From Fremontodendron californicum (lineage: Eukaryota > Streptophyta > Magnoliopsida > Malvales > Malvaceae): 64,000 nucleotides of DNA. Shown in pieces: positions 40,976 to 52,973 of this stretch (position 1 is the stretch's first letter; each line of letters opens with the position of its first letter). The DNA lies in the NCBI GenBank assembly GCA_030761205.1, contig JAULJL010000003.1, positions 31,716,301 to 31,780,300 on the forward strand. Direction: 5' to 3'. Made by a program: the position numbers and the translations under genes. The notes under the pieces were generated by a model. The model had not been told where the DNA came from. It searched no databases and saw only the letters and a program-made list of their open reading frames with translations.

Positions 40976-42697
40976 TAATCTTTTTATGTTTACTTGTTAA
41001 TTTTTGTTTAGTATTTTAGGATTATTTAGGTTGCATGAGTTTGTTTTGTTTTGAGTCTTAGTTATTCCTATTCTTATGTTAATAGTTCTTTTCTCTTACA
41101 CATGATTCTTTCATTTGGGTTAATAAACTTACATTGAGGACAATGTAAGAATTAAGTGTGGGGGGAACGATTTTAGGATTTCTTTTATTTTTGTCTACTA
41201 TTTTTTTTTTTTGAGTCTTTATTATTATTATTTTTCTAATGTGTTCTAGTTCCTTTTTAATACAATGATGAGATATGAATTGCATAAGTCTAAAACAGAT
41301 TTATTAGTGAGAAGATTTTCATGAGAATTGAGCTTGATGTCAACCTTTTTATGAGCCAATGTTAATATGATATGTTGATTGAGAAAGAAGCATGTTTAGA
41401 CTTAATCTGACTTGTATAATCATCCTTGTGAGTTTTTGAGCCTATAATGATTGATGCATTATACAAATCAATCTAATTTCTTTCTTGAGTGCTCTTATGA
41501 TTATATGATTCTCTAGAACTTGCTTTAAACCGTTTGAGACTATATTGATACATGTGACAACATGAATATGATAGAGGCATTAGGATTATAACCAGAGCCA
41601 AACAGCCATCCATTATTAATGTTCCAAGAGAACATCCCCACTAGTGAGCCAATTTGAGCCTACATTAAATATGCTATTTTATTGGTAACCAGAACTTACA
41701 CCTAGCCTAAATATACTTATATCCTTACCCTTGTTCTAAAGATGGATTATATATTTTGAGATATATTGCAAAAACAAGGGATACTTTTTGAAAATTTGGG
41801 TTAGAACGAAAGATAAGTGTGGGGGAGGAGAGAGGCAAAAGTCAAGAGAAAAAGAAAGGGATCATTGTCAAATACATTCCCATATTAAAAAAAAAAAAAA
41901 AATCTTCTCTTGAACTTCTAGTTAAAGTAAAGAAAAAGATGTTACAAAGTTGGTTAGAATGAAGCAAAGGCTCAACATGAATATTTAGCCTATGTTATTA
42001 TGTGCTTTATAAGAGTTTTGAGAAGTTTTATTCGTATGATCTTATTATGTCTCTAAACTCTATGAACTCTTTGGAACCTTTGTGATATCTTTGTCCTTTT
42101 GTTCTTTAACCACATTATAACCCTTTGGCCCCATTACAACCTTGAAAAAAGACCTCTTGATTTATGAAGTTGTATGATCTAAATATTGGAGAATAGGTGG
42201 ACAAGCAAGCATATGGTAGAACTGTTTTCATGAGATTGATTGAGTGTAAACACTTTACCACTACTTTAAAGAGTGAAAATCATGAGAGTATAGTGAGAAG
42301 TTGAGATTAAGTTGAATATGCACTATTTTGATTGAAATATGTTATGTTAATATTGGCTTAACTCATTTATTTACATTCAAGCATGAATTTTTGTGAAATT
42401 CTTTGAGCTATTGATTAGTTTATAAGACTTGTTCAAAGATTGTCTCTAATTTATATTGAAAGGATTAGGAGTAAATATTTTTAGTGTATGTAGTTTACTT
42501 ATATTTTAGTTTTTCAATGTTTGTGGGTATCGTTCTAGCAAACCCTCACGAGACTAAACTCGTCCACTAGGGACACCTAGGGGTTTAAAGGCTTGTGTCA
42601 CATGCTAAGTGCCACCGTGATTTCCAACGAAAATGGATTAGATTAGATTTTCTTAGTTTATTTTTATTGAGTCGTTGCTAGGGACTAGCAACAATCT
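40976..42697 (+). other. Element C 3' region shared with A and E
   Basis: Non-coding and collinear with E 46950-48682 and A 27410-30742 (minus the hAT). It includes AAGTGTGGGGGG-type motifs at 41154-41165 and 41814-41825 and the TTGCTAGGGACTAGCAA hairpin at about 42674-42691. Confidence 0.8.
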
Positions 42698-42708
42698 AAG
42701 TGTGGGGG
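42698..42708 (+). promoter_or_regulatory. Polypurine tract of element C
   Basis: AAGTGTGGGGG two bases before the 3' LTR, as in A and E. Confidence 0.8.
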
Positions 42709-42710
42709 TG

Positions 42711-43661
42711 TGATAACTCGTATAATTATATAGTTCTTAGTTATGTTTTATTATTGTTTTGTGTCAAATATGAGTTATTATTGCTTAGTCTAATTGTGTT
42801 TATGATCTTTTATATTTTTATGTAATTTGGTGTTTTTCACAAGTTTCTTTGAGTGATTTCAGATTACTAGAATTAAGGGCAAATCCAGTTTAGTTCCAGT
42901 TCCGACACCGTTTGCCATATCAGCTATATCTCGAGTTTCACTGAAGCCATAAGGCTAAACTTTGTAGCCATGCAAAGCTAAGAGGCATATCTATCTTTTT
43001 CATGTTTTACATTTCTTGAAACGGAGTCGTTTTCCCTAGCGAAATCGACCATCAAGTTGGCTGATGTGCAATGACGTCTGTGCTGACCTGTTTTCGTATT
43101 TTGCCCATATCTTCTTATCCACATCAGCAAATACGCTGATTCCAACGGCTATAGGTCCGTAACGGATAGGGGTATATTTTTCTAGAAGACCATTTTATCA
43201 GATCGAGCCTCCAACATTGACAAAATCGACCATCAAGCTGGCTGATCAGAATTGTCATACAATATGACGAAAATTGTTAGAAAAATGCACCCACCTATTA
43301 TACCTACCTTTGAAATTTGTAAAGCTTGTCTCTTGTCATTTAGCCCTCCAAAATGTGTATAAATAGAGGGCCTTGGATGAGTATTGGGATACATTATACA
43401 TTGGTAGGATATTAGCCATTGTAATAAAATTCTCTAAGTTTTCTTCTTCTTTCCTTTCTCTAGTTTTCTTTTTCTTTATTTACTTATGCTTCTTACATTT
43501 CTTTTCATTTTATTCATTTTTAGTATGTGTTGCTAATCATATTGTTGAGGTGATGAGGTGAAGCTCTTGGTAAATGCTAAGGTTAGTCTCTTAAACATGA
43601 GCTAAAATGAATCATCATTTATAAACACTAGTATAGATAATATTTTCTTTTGGTTTAAAAT
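42711..43661 (+). repeat. 3' LTR of element C, first part (951 bp)
   Basis: Nearly identical to 37378-38328; a visible difference is CAGCAAATACGC against CAGAAAATACGC. It is cut by element E after AAAAT (43657-43661). Confidence 0.95.
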
Positions 43662-45717
43662 TGATAACTCGTATAATTATATAGTTTTTAGTTATGTTTT
43701 ATTATTGTTTTGTGTCAAATACGAGTTATTATTGTTTAGTCTAATTGTGTTTATGATCTTTTATATTTTTATGTAATTTGGTGTTTTTCACAAGTTTCTT
43801 TGAGTGATTTCAGATTACTAGAATTAAGGGCAAATCCAGTTCAGTTCCAGTTCCGACACCTTTTTCCATATCAGCTATATCTGGAGTTTCACTGAAGAAA
43901 TAAGGCTGAAATTTTAACCGTGCAAAGTTAAGAGGCATATCTATCTTTTTCATGTTTTACACTTCTTGAAACGGAGTCGTTTTCCCTAGCGAAATCAACC
44001 ATCAAGTTGGCTGATGTGCAATGACGTCTGTCCTGAGCAGTTTTCGCATTTTGACCATATCGTCCGATACACATCAGAAAATGAGCTGATTCCAACGGCT
44101 ATGGATCAATAACTGATAGTGGAACATTTGTCTAGAAGACCATGTGATCAGATAATGCCTCCAATATTGAAGAAATCGACCATCAAGTTGGCTGATGTGC
44201 AATGACGTCTGTGCTGACCTGTTTTCGTATTTTGCCCATATCTTCTTCACCACATCAGCAAATGAGCTGATTCCAACGGCTATGAATCAGTAACTCATAG
44301 GGGAACAGTTTTCTAGAAGACCATGTGATCAGATCAGGCCTCCAAGATTGACAAAATCGACCATCAATTTGGCTGATCAAAATGGTCATACAATATGACG
44401 AAAATTGTTAGAAAAATGCACCCACCTATTATACCTACCTTTGAAATTTGTAAAGCTTGTCTCTTGTCATTTAGCCCTCCAAAATGTGTATAAATAGAGG
44501 GCCTTGGATGATTGTAGAGAATCATATTGTACATAGGTAGGATATTAGCCATTGTAATAAAATTCTCTAAGTTTTCTTCTTCTTTCTTTTCTCTAGTTTT
44601 CTTTTTCTTTAGAAAGAGCAAGAGGTTGGATAATTAATATTCTTCTTCTTCTTCTTTCTTTCTTTTATTTTCTTCTTAGATTCTATTTAATTTTATGTTT
44701 ATAATGCCTATGCTAGGCTAAACTTCTATTTGGTTAAGGGTGATTTCAAAGCCCTAGACATGTTTTGTGATTGATTTTCAGATTCTATCTATCATTAATT
44801 TTCTATCAAAGTTGCTTATGTTCTTCTACAATAATTGTTCATGATGTTGTCTTGATTTATTTAGATGTACAACTAGATAGATCTTGATAATTATCTATTG
44901 CTAGTTTAGGAGTCTTGATCCGTGTAATTGTCTTGATTTCCTATTCATAAGTGGCAATTTGTGATTAATGATTATGGTCAAGTTTTCAATAATTGCAAAG
45001 TGGAACATAACCTAAGTTGAACAATCCGAGCTTATGTGTTTGTTGCTTAGATCAACCTATCTTTCTCATCATAAAGCTGCCATTAAATTGAATTTAGAGA
45101 GCTTATTCTAGGTTGTTTAATGGTTAGAGATTAAATAGAGAGCTTGTTCTATTTAACGACAAACTAAGGAAAGATTGGGGTAACAGAGCTTGTTGTTATC
45201 TACGGTTGTTAACTTTGATAGTTGGTTGATATTGATAGATCTGAAATTGATTCTTAATGATGTCTAGTGGTGGAGAATGAAACCTTAACCATATTTTTCA
45301 TATTTGATTCTTCTTACTTATTTGTTTTCTTACTTTTAGTTTGCTTATTTTTTATATTTATTTTTATTGGCTGGTTATACCGCCTAATTTGTATATTAAC
45401 TTTGTTTTATTTTTATTGGCTGGTTATACCGCCTAATTTAGTATATATATTTTTATTGGCTGGTTATACCGCCTAATTTAGTATATATATTTTTATTGGC
45501 TGGTTATACCGCCTTGCATCTTATTCTTATTATTTACTTTAGTTTAAATCTGGCTTCAAAAACCCCTTTTCTTTTATTGTTCTTGAATTTAAGTTTTAAA
45601 CTATTAACTTATAAACTAAAACCCAATCCCTGAGGACTCGACCCTTGCTAACTACTATACTTACAATTTATCTTTTTAGTGCAAGGTTAAATAAGATACA
45701 CTCTTTTGGGTGCATCA
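43662..45717 (+). repeat. 5' LTR of element E (2056 bp)
   Basis: Like A's LTR but about 160 bp longer because a roughly 181-bp block is duplicated in U3 (43991-44171 and 44172-44354). Each copy starts GAAATCRACCATCAAGTTGGC and ends before AGAAATCGACC or AAAATCGACC. TATA box at 44489-44496 and the four-copy hairpin array at about 45369-45515. Confidence 0.95.
43991..44354 (+). repeat. Tandem duplication in the U3 of element E
   Basis: Two diverged copies of about 181 bp, also present in the 3' LTR (about 49025-49388). They duplicate the GATGTGCAATGACGTCTGTG motif, which includes TGACGTC, a bZIP-type core. This may alter LTR promoter strength. Confidence 0.75.
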
Positions 45718-45723
45718 AATTTT

Positions 45724-45741
45724 TGGCGCCGTTGCCGGGGA
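45724..45741 (+). promoter_or_regulatory. Primer-binding site of element E
   Basis: TGGCGCCGTTGCCGGGGA, six bases after the LTR. Confidence 0.88.
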
Positions 45742-45870
45742 TTGTTTTCTTTAGTTTATTTGTTACTTGGTTTATTCTTATTTTCAGTTCTAATGAGTTT
45801 TATTTTCTTGTACATACGGGTTTTTCTGATCAAATTTTGAAAAAAAAAAAATAAAAAAAAAAAAAATACG

Positions 45871-46809
45871 ATGGAATTGAGCAATCTAACACTTGAAGAG
45901 TTGGTGGCATACATGAAAATGGAGAATCAACAAGCCAATCTCACTTCCCTAGTTCAACAATTGGCCATGGGAGGATGTCAAGGCCATCAAGTGTTCCAAG
46001 ACCAACAGTATGATCATTACTCAAACACTTACCATGAGGGATGGTGGGATCATACTACTTATGGCTATTCGGAAAATTACCAAGAAGTAGATCCTTATGC
46101 CAATTACACTCATCCATCTAGCTTCAATCAATCATGGTCCCAAGAACCAGATCTTTTTCAACCACCACATATGACTCAAAACTCAGGTACTTCTTTAGAA
46201 GATCTTGTCTATTCTCTTGTTACTGATACATTGCAATTTCAACAGGAAACAAGGGCAAGCATCCAGAGTTTGGAAAAGCAAATGATCCAATTGACTAGTA
46301 GTATGGTGGGATGGGTAGCACAAAGATCTGAAGAACTCCCTGCCCAAACGATGATTAACCCAAAGGAGAATGCTACGATTGTGACCTTGAGGAATGAGGA
46401 ACAAGATGAGGATGAAACAAAATTAGAGATGGATTCTATTCTTGAGGATAATGAAGCCACAAATCCAAATAAGAGTATTTCGGCACCTGAGGTAACGTTT
46501 AAGGTTCCACTTTTTACTAATGTTTCTTCTCCACCTTTTCCTAGTAGATTTGCAAAGTTCATGGAGGAAGAACATGAACAACACATGCCAGAAACCTTAA
46601 ACAACTTGTTTGTGGATGCCATTCAACAAGTATCAAAATATGCTCCATTCCTCGATGAGATATGCACCACAAAGGATGATGGAATAATACTTGTAATGGA
46701 GAATGCATCCACTGTTGTGCAAAGAAAGCTTCCTCTCAAACGCATTAATTTGGAAAATTTCATGTATGAGCCTGATAAGCCTAAAAAGCCAAGAAGGGGT
46801 GTTGGTTAG
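45871..46809 (+). CDS. Gag-derived protein of TR-GAG element E (312 aa)
   Basis: Intact and exactly as long as the A copy, with about 28 replaced residues and no indel by eye. Changes cluster in the first 100 residues (for example FPVQQF to SLVQQL) and in the acidic linker (about 190-200), while residues 245-312 are almost unchanged. This uneven pattern hints at constraint on the C-terminal part. The Athila gag-end signature is kept (QQETRASIQSLEKQMIQL and LPAQTMINPKENATIVTLRN). No protease, reverse transcriptase or zinc knuckle is present. A likely role is assembly with the capsid of an autonomous relative. Confidence 0.85.
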   Translation: MELSNLTLEELVAYMKMENQQANLTSLVQQLAMGGCQGHQVFQDQQYDHYSNTYHEGWWDHTTYGYSENYQEVDPYANYTHPSSFNQSWSQEPDLFQPPHMTQNSGTSLEDLVYSLVTDTLQFQQETRASIQSLEKQMIQLTSSMVGWVAQRSEELPAQTMINPKENATIVTLRNEEQDEDETKLEMDSILEDNEATNPNKSISAPEVTFKVPLFTNVSSPPFPSRFAKFMEEEHEQHMPETLNNLFVDAIQQVSKYAPFLDEICTTKDDGIILVMENASTVVQRKLPLKRINLENFMYEPDKPKKPRRGVG

Positions 46810-48682
46810 GTTCAAAACATTAACTCAAGTGTTAATTGGGAAGGCAACCCAATTAAAGAAGAAATTGCCAACCTTCCATATTCAGATTTGCTTTCTCTTT
46901 CTTTTCCTTTTTCTTTTCTTTTATTATTTTTATTTTTATTGTTTTTATTTTTATTTTTTATGTTTACTTGTTAATTTTTGTTTAGTATTTTAGGATTATT
47001 TAGGTTGCATGAGTTTGTTTTGTTTTGAGTCTTAGTTGTTCCTATTCTTATGTTATTAGTTCTTTTCTCTTACACATGATTCTTTCATTTGAGTTAATAG
47101 ACTTACATTGAGGACAATGTAAGAATTAAGTGTGGAGGGGAATGATTTAGGATTTCTTTTATTTTTGTCTACTATTTTTTTTTTCTTCATTATTATTATT
47201 ATTATTATTTTTTAGTGTGTTTTAGTTCCTTTTTAATACAATGATGAGATATGAATTGCATAAGTCTAAAACAAATTTATTAGTGAGAAGATTTTCATGA
47301 GAATTGAACTTGATGTCAACCTTTTTATGAGCCAATGTTAATATGATATGTTGATTGAGAAAGAAGCATGTTTAGACTTAATCTGACTTGTATAATCATC
47401 CTTGTGAGTTTTTGAGCCTATAATGATTGATGCATTATACAAATCAATCTAATTTCTTTCTTGAGTGCTCTTATGATTACATGATTCTCTAGAACTTGCT
47501 TTAAACCGTTTGAGACTATATTGATACATGTGACAACATGAATATGATAGAGGCATTAGGATTATAACCAGAGCCAAACAGCCATCCATTATTAATGTTC
47601 CAAGAGAACACACCCTTAGTGAACCAATTTGAGCCTACATTGAATAAGCTATCTCTTTGGTAACCATAACTTGTCCCTAACCTAAATATACTTATATCTT
47701 TACCTTTGTTCCAAAGATGAATTAGCAAGTTTTGAGACAAGTTGCAAAGACAAAGAAGATTTATTGAAAATTTGGGTTAGAAACAAGAAATAAGTGTGGG
47801 GGGAAAAGAAAGAAAAAAGTCCAAGAGAAAAAGAAAGGGATCATTGTCAAATACATTCCCATATTAAAAAAAAAAAAAATTCTTCTCTTGAACTTCTAGT
47901 TAAAGTAAAGAAAAAGATGTTACAAAGTTGGTTAGAATGATGCAAAGGCTCAACATGAATATTTAGCCTATGTTATTATGTGCTTTATAAGAGTTTTGAG
48001 AAGTTTTATTTGTATGATCTTTTTATGTCTCTAAACTTTTTGAACTCTTTGGAACCTTTGTGATATCTTTATCCTTTTGTTCTTCAACCACATTACAAAC
48101 CCCTTGGCCCCATTACAACCTTGATTAAAGACCTCTTGATTCATGAAGTTGTATGATCTAAATAGTGGAGAATAGGTGGACAAGCAAGAATATGGTAGAA
48201 CTGTTTTCATGAGATTGATTGAGTGTAAACACTTCACCACTACTTTAAAGAGTGAAAATCATGAGGGTATCCCATGTGAGTAGTTGAGATTAAGTTTGAA
48301 TATGCACTATTTTGATTCAAATATGTTATGTTAATATTGGCTTAACTCAAACAATTTACATTCAAGCATGATTTTTTGTGAAATTCTTTAAGCTATTGAT
48401 TAGTTTATAAGACTTGTTCAAAGATTGTCTCTAATTTGTATTGAAAGGATTAGGAGTAAATATTTTTAGTACATGTAGTTTATTTATATTTTAGTTTTTC
48501 AATGTTTGTGGGTATCGTTCTAGTAAACCCTCACGAGACTAAACTCGTCCACTAGGGACACCTAGGGGTTTAAAGGCTTGTGTCACATGCTAAGTGCCAC
48601 CGTGATTTCCTACGAAAGTGGATTAGATTAGATTTTCTTATTTTATTTTTATTGAGTCGTTGCTAGGGACTAGCAACAATCT
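46810..48682 (+). other. Element E 3' region
   Basis: Non-coding and collinear with A and C. It keeps the uninterrupted CTCTTTGG site (about 47652-47660) where A has its hAT insertion. AAGTGTGGAGGGG (about 47129) and AAGTGTGGGGGG (about 47790) precede the final polypurine tract at 48683-48693. Confidence 0.8.
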
Positions 48683-48693
48683 AAGTGTGGGGG
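48683..48693 (+). promoter_or_regulatory. Polypurine tract of element E
   Basis: AAGTGTGGGGG two bases before the 3' LTR start at 48696. Confidence 0.8.
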
Positions 48694-48695
48694 TG

Positions 48696-50751
48696 TGATA
48701 ACTCGTATAATTATATAGTTTTTAGTTATGTTTTATTATTGTTTTGTGTCAAATACGAGTTATTATTGTTTAGTCTAATTGTGTTTATGATCTTTTATAT
48801 TTTTATGTAATTTGGTGTTTTTCACAAGTTTCTTTGAGTGATTTCAGATTACTAGAATTAAGGGCAAATCCAGTTCAGTTCCAGTTCCGACACCTTTTTC
48901 CATATCAGCTATATCTGGAGTTTCACTGAAGCAATAAGGCTGAAATTTTAACCATGCAAAGTTAAGAGGCATATCTATCTTTTTCATGTTTTACACTTCT
49001 TGAAACGGAGTCGTTTTCCCTAGCGAAATCAACCATCAAGTTGGCTGATGTGCAATAACGTCTGTCCTGAGCAGTTTTCGCATTTTGACCATATCGTCCG
49101 ATACACATCAGAAAATGAGCTGATTCCAACGGCTATGGATCAATAACTGATAGTGGAACATTTTTCTAGAAGACCATGTGATCAGATAATGCCTCCAATA
49201 TTGAAGAAATCGACCATCAAGTTGGCTGATGTGCAATGACGTCTGTGCTGACCTGTTTTCGTATTTTGCCCATATCTTCTTCACCACATCAGCAAATGAG
49301 CTGATTCCAACGGCTATGAATCAGTAACTCATAGGGGAACAGTTTTCTAGAAGACCATGTGATCAGATCAGGCCTCCAAGATTGACAAAATCGACCATCA
49401 ATTTGGCTGATCAAAATGGTCATACAATATGACGAAAATTGTTAGAAAAATGCACCCACCTATTATACCTACCTTTGAAATTTGTAAAGCTTGTCTCTTG
49501 TCATTTAGCCCTCCAAAATGTGTATAAATAGAGGGCCTTGGATGATTGTAGAGAATCATATTGTACATAGGTAGGATATTAGCCATTGTAATAAAATTCT
49601 CTAAGTTTTCTTCTTCTTTCTTTTCTCTAGTTTTCTTTTTCTTTAGAAAGAGCAAGAGGTTGGATAATTAATATTCTTCTTCTTCTTCTTTCTTTCTTTT
49701 ATTTTCTTCTTAGATTCTATTTAATTTTATGTTTATAATGCCTATGCTAGGCTAAACTTCTATTTGGTTAAGGGTGATTTCAAAGCCCTAGACATGTTTT
49801 GTGATTGATTTTCAGATTCTATCTATCATTAATTTTCTATCAAAGTTGCTTATGTTCTTCTACAATAATTGTTCATGATGTTGTCTTGATTTATTTAGGT
49901 GTACAACTAGATAGATCTTGATAATTATCTATTGCTAGTTTAGGAGTCTTGATCCGTGTAATTGTCTTGATTTCCTATTCATAAGTGGCAATTTGTGATT
50001 AATGATTATGGTCAAGTTTTCAATAATTGCAAAGTGGAACATAACCTAAGTTGAACAATCCGAGCTTATGTGTTTGTTGCTTAGATCAACCTATCTTTCT
50101 CATCATAAAGCTGCCATTAAATTGAATTTAGAGAGCTTATTCTAGGTTGTTTAATGGTTAGAGATTAAATAGAGAGCTTGTTCTATTTAACGACAAACTA
50201 AGGAAAGATTGGGGTAACAGAGCTTGTTGTTATCTACGGTTGTTAACTTTGATAGTTGGTTGATATTGATAGATCTGAAATTGATTCTTAATGATGTCTA
50301 GTGGTGGAGAATGAAACCTTAACCATATTTTTCATATTTGATTCTTCTTACTTATTTGTTTTCTTACTTTTAGTTTGCTTATTTTTTATATTTATTTTTA
50401 TTGGCTGGTTATACCGCCTAATTTGTATATTAACTTTGTTTTATTTTTATTGGCTGGTTATACCGCCTAATTTAGTATATATATTTTTATTGGCTGGTTA
50501 TACCGCCTAATTTAGTATATATATTTTTATTGGCTGGTTATACCGCCTTGCATCTTATTCTTATTATTTACTTTAGTTTAAATCTGGCTTCAAAAACCCC
50601 TTTTCTTTTATTGTTCTTGAATTTAAGTTTTAAACTATTAACTTATAAACTAAAACCCAATCCCTGAGGACTCGACCCTTGCTAACTACTATACTTACAA
50701 TTTATCTTTTTAGTGCAAGGTTAAATAAGATACACTCTTTTGGGTGCATCA
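48696..50751 (+). repeat. 3' LTR of element E (2056 bp)
   Basis: Same length as the 5' LTR, ending GGGTGCATCA, followed by the AAAAT target copy and then by the rest of C's 3' LTR. Confidence 0.96.
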
Positions 50752-50756
50752 AAAAT

Positions 50757-51305
50757 CATACTTGCAAAGTAGAGATCTTGATTCATTATTGACAATGAAA
50801 ATGGCACAGTAAATGCTTGGTTTCATAACCTTGATTTGTTGTAGACATATACCTTGGCATAAGGAATGCTTGAACTCTTTTTATGAGTTTTGAGGACACC
50901 AAATGAACATAATATCATATGCTATGGACGTTGGACAATTTGGACTGAATTGCTAAACCTTCCGATTGGAACCTCCCTTATGTGTGGATTTCAATTGTGT
51001 AATAAAACAAGATTAATCTTAGCATAACACCAAGAGTGGATTCTCTAACCTCAACATCCTTTCTTATTGTTTTTTATATCTTATTTAATTGCTTTTATGT
51101 TATTTTGTTTATTTTGTTCTCTAATATCTTGTTTACTTTCTTTGTTATTGATTCCCTAATATCTTGTTTATTTTCTTTTTCATATATATTTATAAACTTA
51201 TACTTACTAGTACGCTTCCCTGTGGTTCGACCTCGGACACCCGAGAATTTATTACTTGAACATAACCTGCACTTGGGTTTACAACTCTTAATTGAGTCTC
51301 CATCA
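50757..51305 (+). repeat. 3' LTR of element C, second part (549 bp)
   Basis: It continues exactly where 43661 broke off and matches 38329-38877, ending GAGTCTCCATCA. GCCAC follows as C's target duplication. Confidence 0.95.
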
Positions 51306-52973
51306 GCCACCACCTTAAACAAACCTAGCACTGCACACACAGCAGCAGCTACACCCACATGCCACACTTGCCCCTCTGCTTCCCTACCCCCAGTAGCCAG
51401 CAACTCCCCACGCCACCAACCTACCCCCTAACCTTACCACTTGCACCACAACCCCATAAAAATCCACCAGAAAACCAAAAGAAAGGGTCCCCTCCCCTTA
51501 TAAAAAAAAGACCACACCACCAGCACACATAGGAGACCATCCTCCAACAAACATAACAGAACACCCAAAAAAAAAACCCCAAACCCAAATACAAAAAGCT
51601 CTCGGCTTTCCCCTCACTTTCGGGTACTACCCACATACACCAACACACACCCAAACAAAAAATCAGTAGCAATCAACCACCAGAAATAAAAAAACCTTAT
51701 CAAAGAACAAAAAAACCAACAACAAAAACACCTATGCGGTTTCGGTTTTCTTGAGGTTGGAGAAGTTTGAGAGTGATTTTTGGAGATCATAACGGTGAAG
51801 AGGAAGGCCTTGGGTGGAGAAACAACATACTAATATTTGGGCCAAATTCGATGATGGAAATATCGGGATCGGGGAAAGGAATACCGAGACCTTTTGGGTT
51901 AGATCTAAGCTTTTTGGCTAAGATGTAGAAAAAACTAAGGCCATATTTGGAAAGAGGAGGTCAAAACGGTTCCGAGGTGAAAGTTTGAGGTTGATCGGCC
52001 ACTGGCGAGCGGCAGCCGACGACGAAGGCGGCTGCCGGCTCGACTGTCCTTTACCTGACGTGGGCTGGGGCTGCCAATTTCTGGGTTCTTTTTTGAGAGA
52101 CGTGAAAGAGTCTAGAGAGAGAGAGAGGGAAGAGTGAAAATGAAATAAAAAAATCATTTTTAGTTTTATATAGAAACTGAAAACGGCGCTTATATAGAAA
52201 CTGAAAATGGCGTCGTTTTGGGAGAGAGGGGTCCGCGGGCAGACCTGGATCCGACCTGGGATCCACGCACCTGACCCCTGGGTCGGGGGAAGAAAAAAAA
52301 GAAAAAAAGAAAAGAAAAGAAAAAGAAAAGACAAGAAAAAGGAAAAAGGAAAAAGGAAAAAAAAAAGGGAAAAGGAAAAAGGAAAAAGAAAAGAGAAAAA
52401 GAAAAGAAACAAAAAAAGAAAAGAAAAGGAAAGAAAAGAAAAGAAAAAGGAAAAGGAATGGAAAAAGGAAAAAATAATAAGTAAAAGAAAGGAGCAAATC
52501 GAGAAACGATATCGACACGCTTTAGGAGGTTCGGATTGGCACGTGATATAAACTCCGAGACATAATTTTTTTGAGTATGATTTTACTTATTTGTTTATGT
52601 ATTTATTTATTCGTTTGTTTTAAACATACATTTTTATTTATTTGTTTTTAATAGATAAGTGTTTTTAAAAGCGAGATGATGTGATATCGTGAAATGATTT
52701 CGGTACTTCCGCCAGGTTTCTGGGGAGGTTCCTATGGTTTTCTCATGAGATATCATTATTCTCGTTTTTACGAACTAATGCGAGCATTAACGTGCGAAAG
52801 AGTAATTTCTTAAATTCCGTCAAGTTGTTGGGGAATCTAGGAAATTATCCAACGCAAGTAATTTTCGCGATATTATCAAATAATAATAACAAAATAATGG
52901 TTAATTAAAGAAAATAAAAAAAATGAAAACTTGTTTATTTATATTGTTGTATTTATCATTTATACATATTCAT
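51306..52973 (+). repeat. 3' LTR of element B, second part
   Basis: It resumes the CACC-rich segment cut at 37377 and follows the 5' LTR to the equivalent of about 20390. It contains a purine-only tract (about 52290-52475) and a tandem duplication of TTATATAGAAACTGAAAA (about 52165-52210). It is cut by element D after ATTCAT; candidate target site TTCAT (52969-52973). Confidence 0.9.

Larger units (their letters stand above)
43662..50751 (+). mobile_element. Element E: complete TR-GAG LTR retrotransposon
   Basis: The LTRs are 43662-45717 and 48696-50751, both 2056 bp. A perfect target duplication AAAAT lies at 43657-43661 and 50752-50756. Same family as A, with an identical primer site and a 312-codon gag-derived frame, but without the hAT insertion. 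The LTRs show only about five visible differences (for example TGACGTCTGTCC against TAACGTCTGTCC), so this is among the youngest insertions in the window. It lies inside the 3' LTR of C, which lies inside the 3' LTR of B. Confidence 0.96.
37378..51305 (+). mobile_element. Element C: LTR retrotransposon carrying a LOG-like gene
   Basis: The 5' LTR is 37378-38877 (1500 bp). The 3' LTR is 42711-43661 plus 50757-51305, also 1500 bp once element E and its AAAAT target duplication are removed. The target duplication GCCAC (37373-37377 and 51306-51310) is perfect. The two LTRs differ at about three visible positions, so the insertion is recent. The interior (38878-42710) has an Athila-type primer site, the hairpin repeat array, an intact LOG-family frame, a poly(A)-like remnant and the 3' region shared with A and E. 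There is no gag or pol. It must be mobilised in trans. Confidence 0.93.
18168..52973 (+). mobile_element. Element B: long non-autonomous Tat/Ogre-like LTR retrotransposon, interrupted
   Basis: B consists of a 5' LTR (18168-20977), an interior (20978-24274 and 32657-36764) and a split 3' LTR (36765-37377 and 51306-52973, then cut by element D). Its LTR start (TGTAGCCACCTAATTTTGTC), polypurine tract and primer site match the Tat/Ogre style of element D. The 7.4-kb interior, with insertions removed, shows no protease, reverse transcriptase, RNase H or integrase. It would depend on enzymes from a D-like relative. Candidate target duplication GCACC (18163-18167) has its partner outside the window. 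Elements A, C and D inserted into it later. Confidence 0.85.

Noticed and set aside
52051..52551. Frames over purine-only or pyrimidine-only DNA (also 19540-19878)
   Set aside because: Low-complexity Lys/Glu or Phe/Ser runs from GA-rich tracts in the B LTR.
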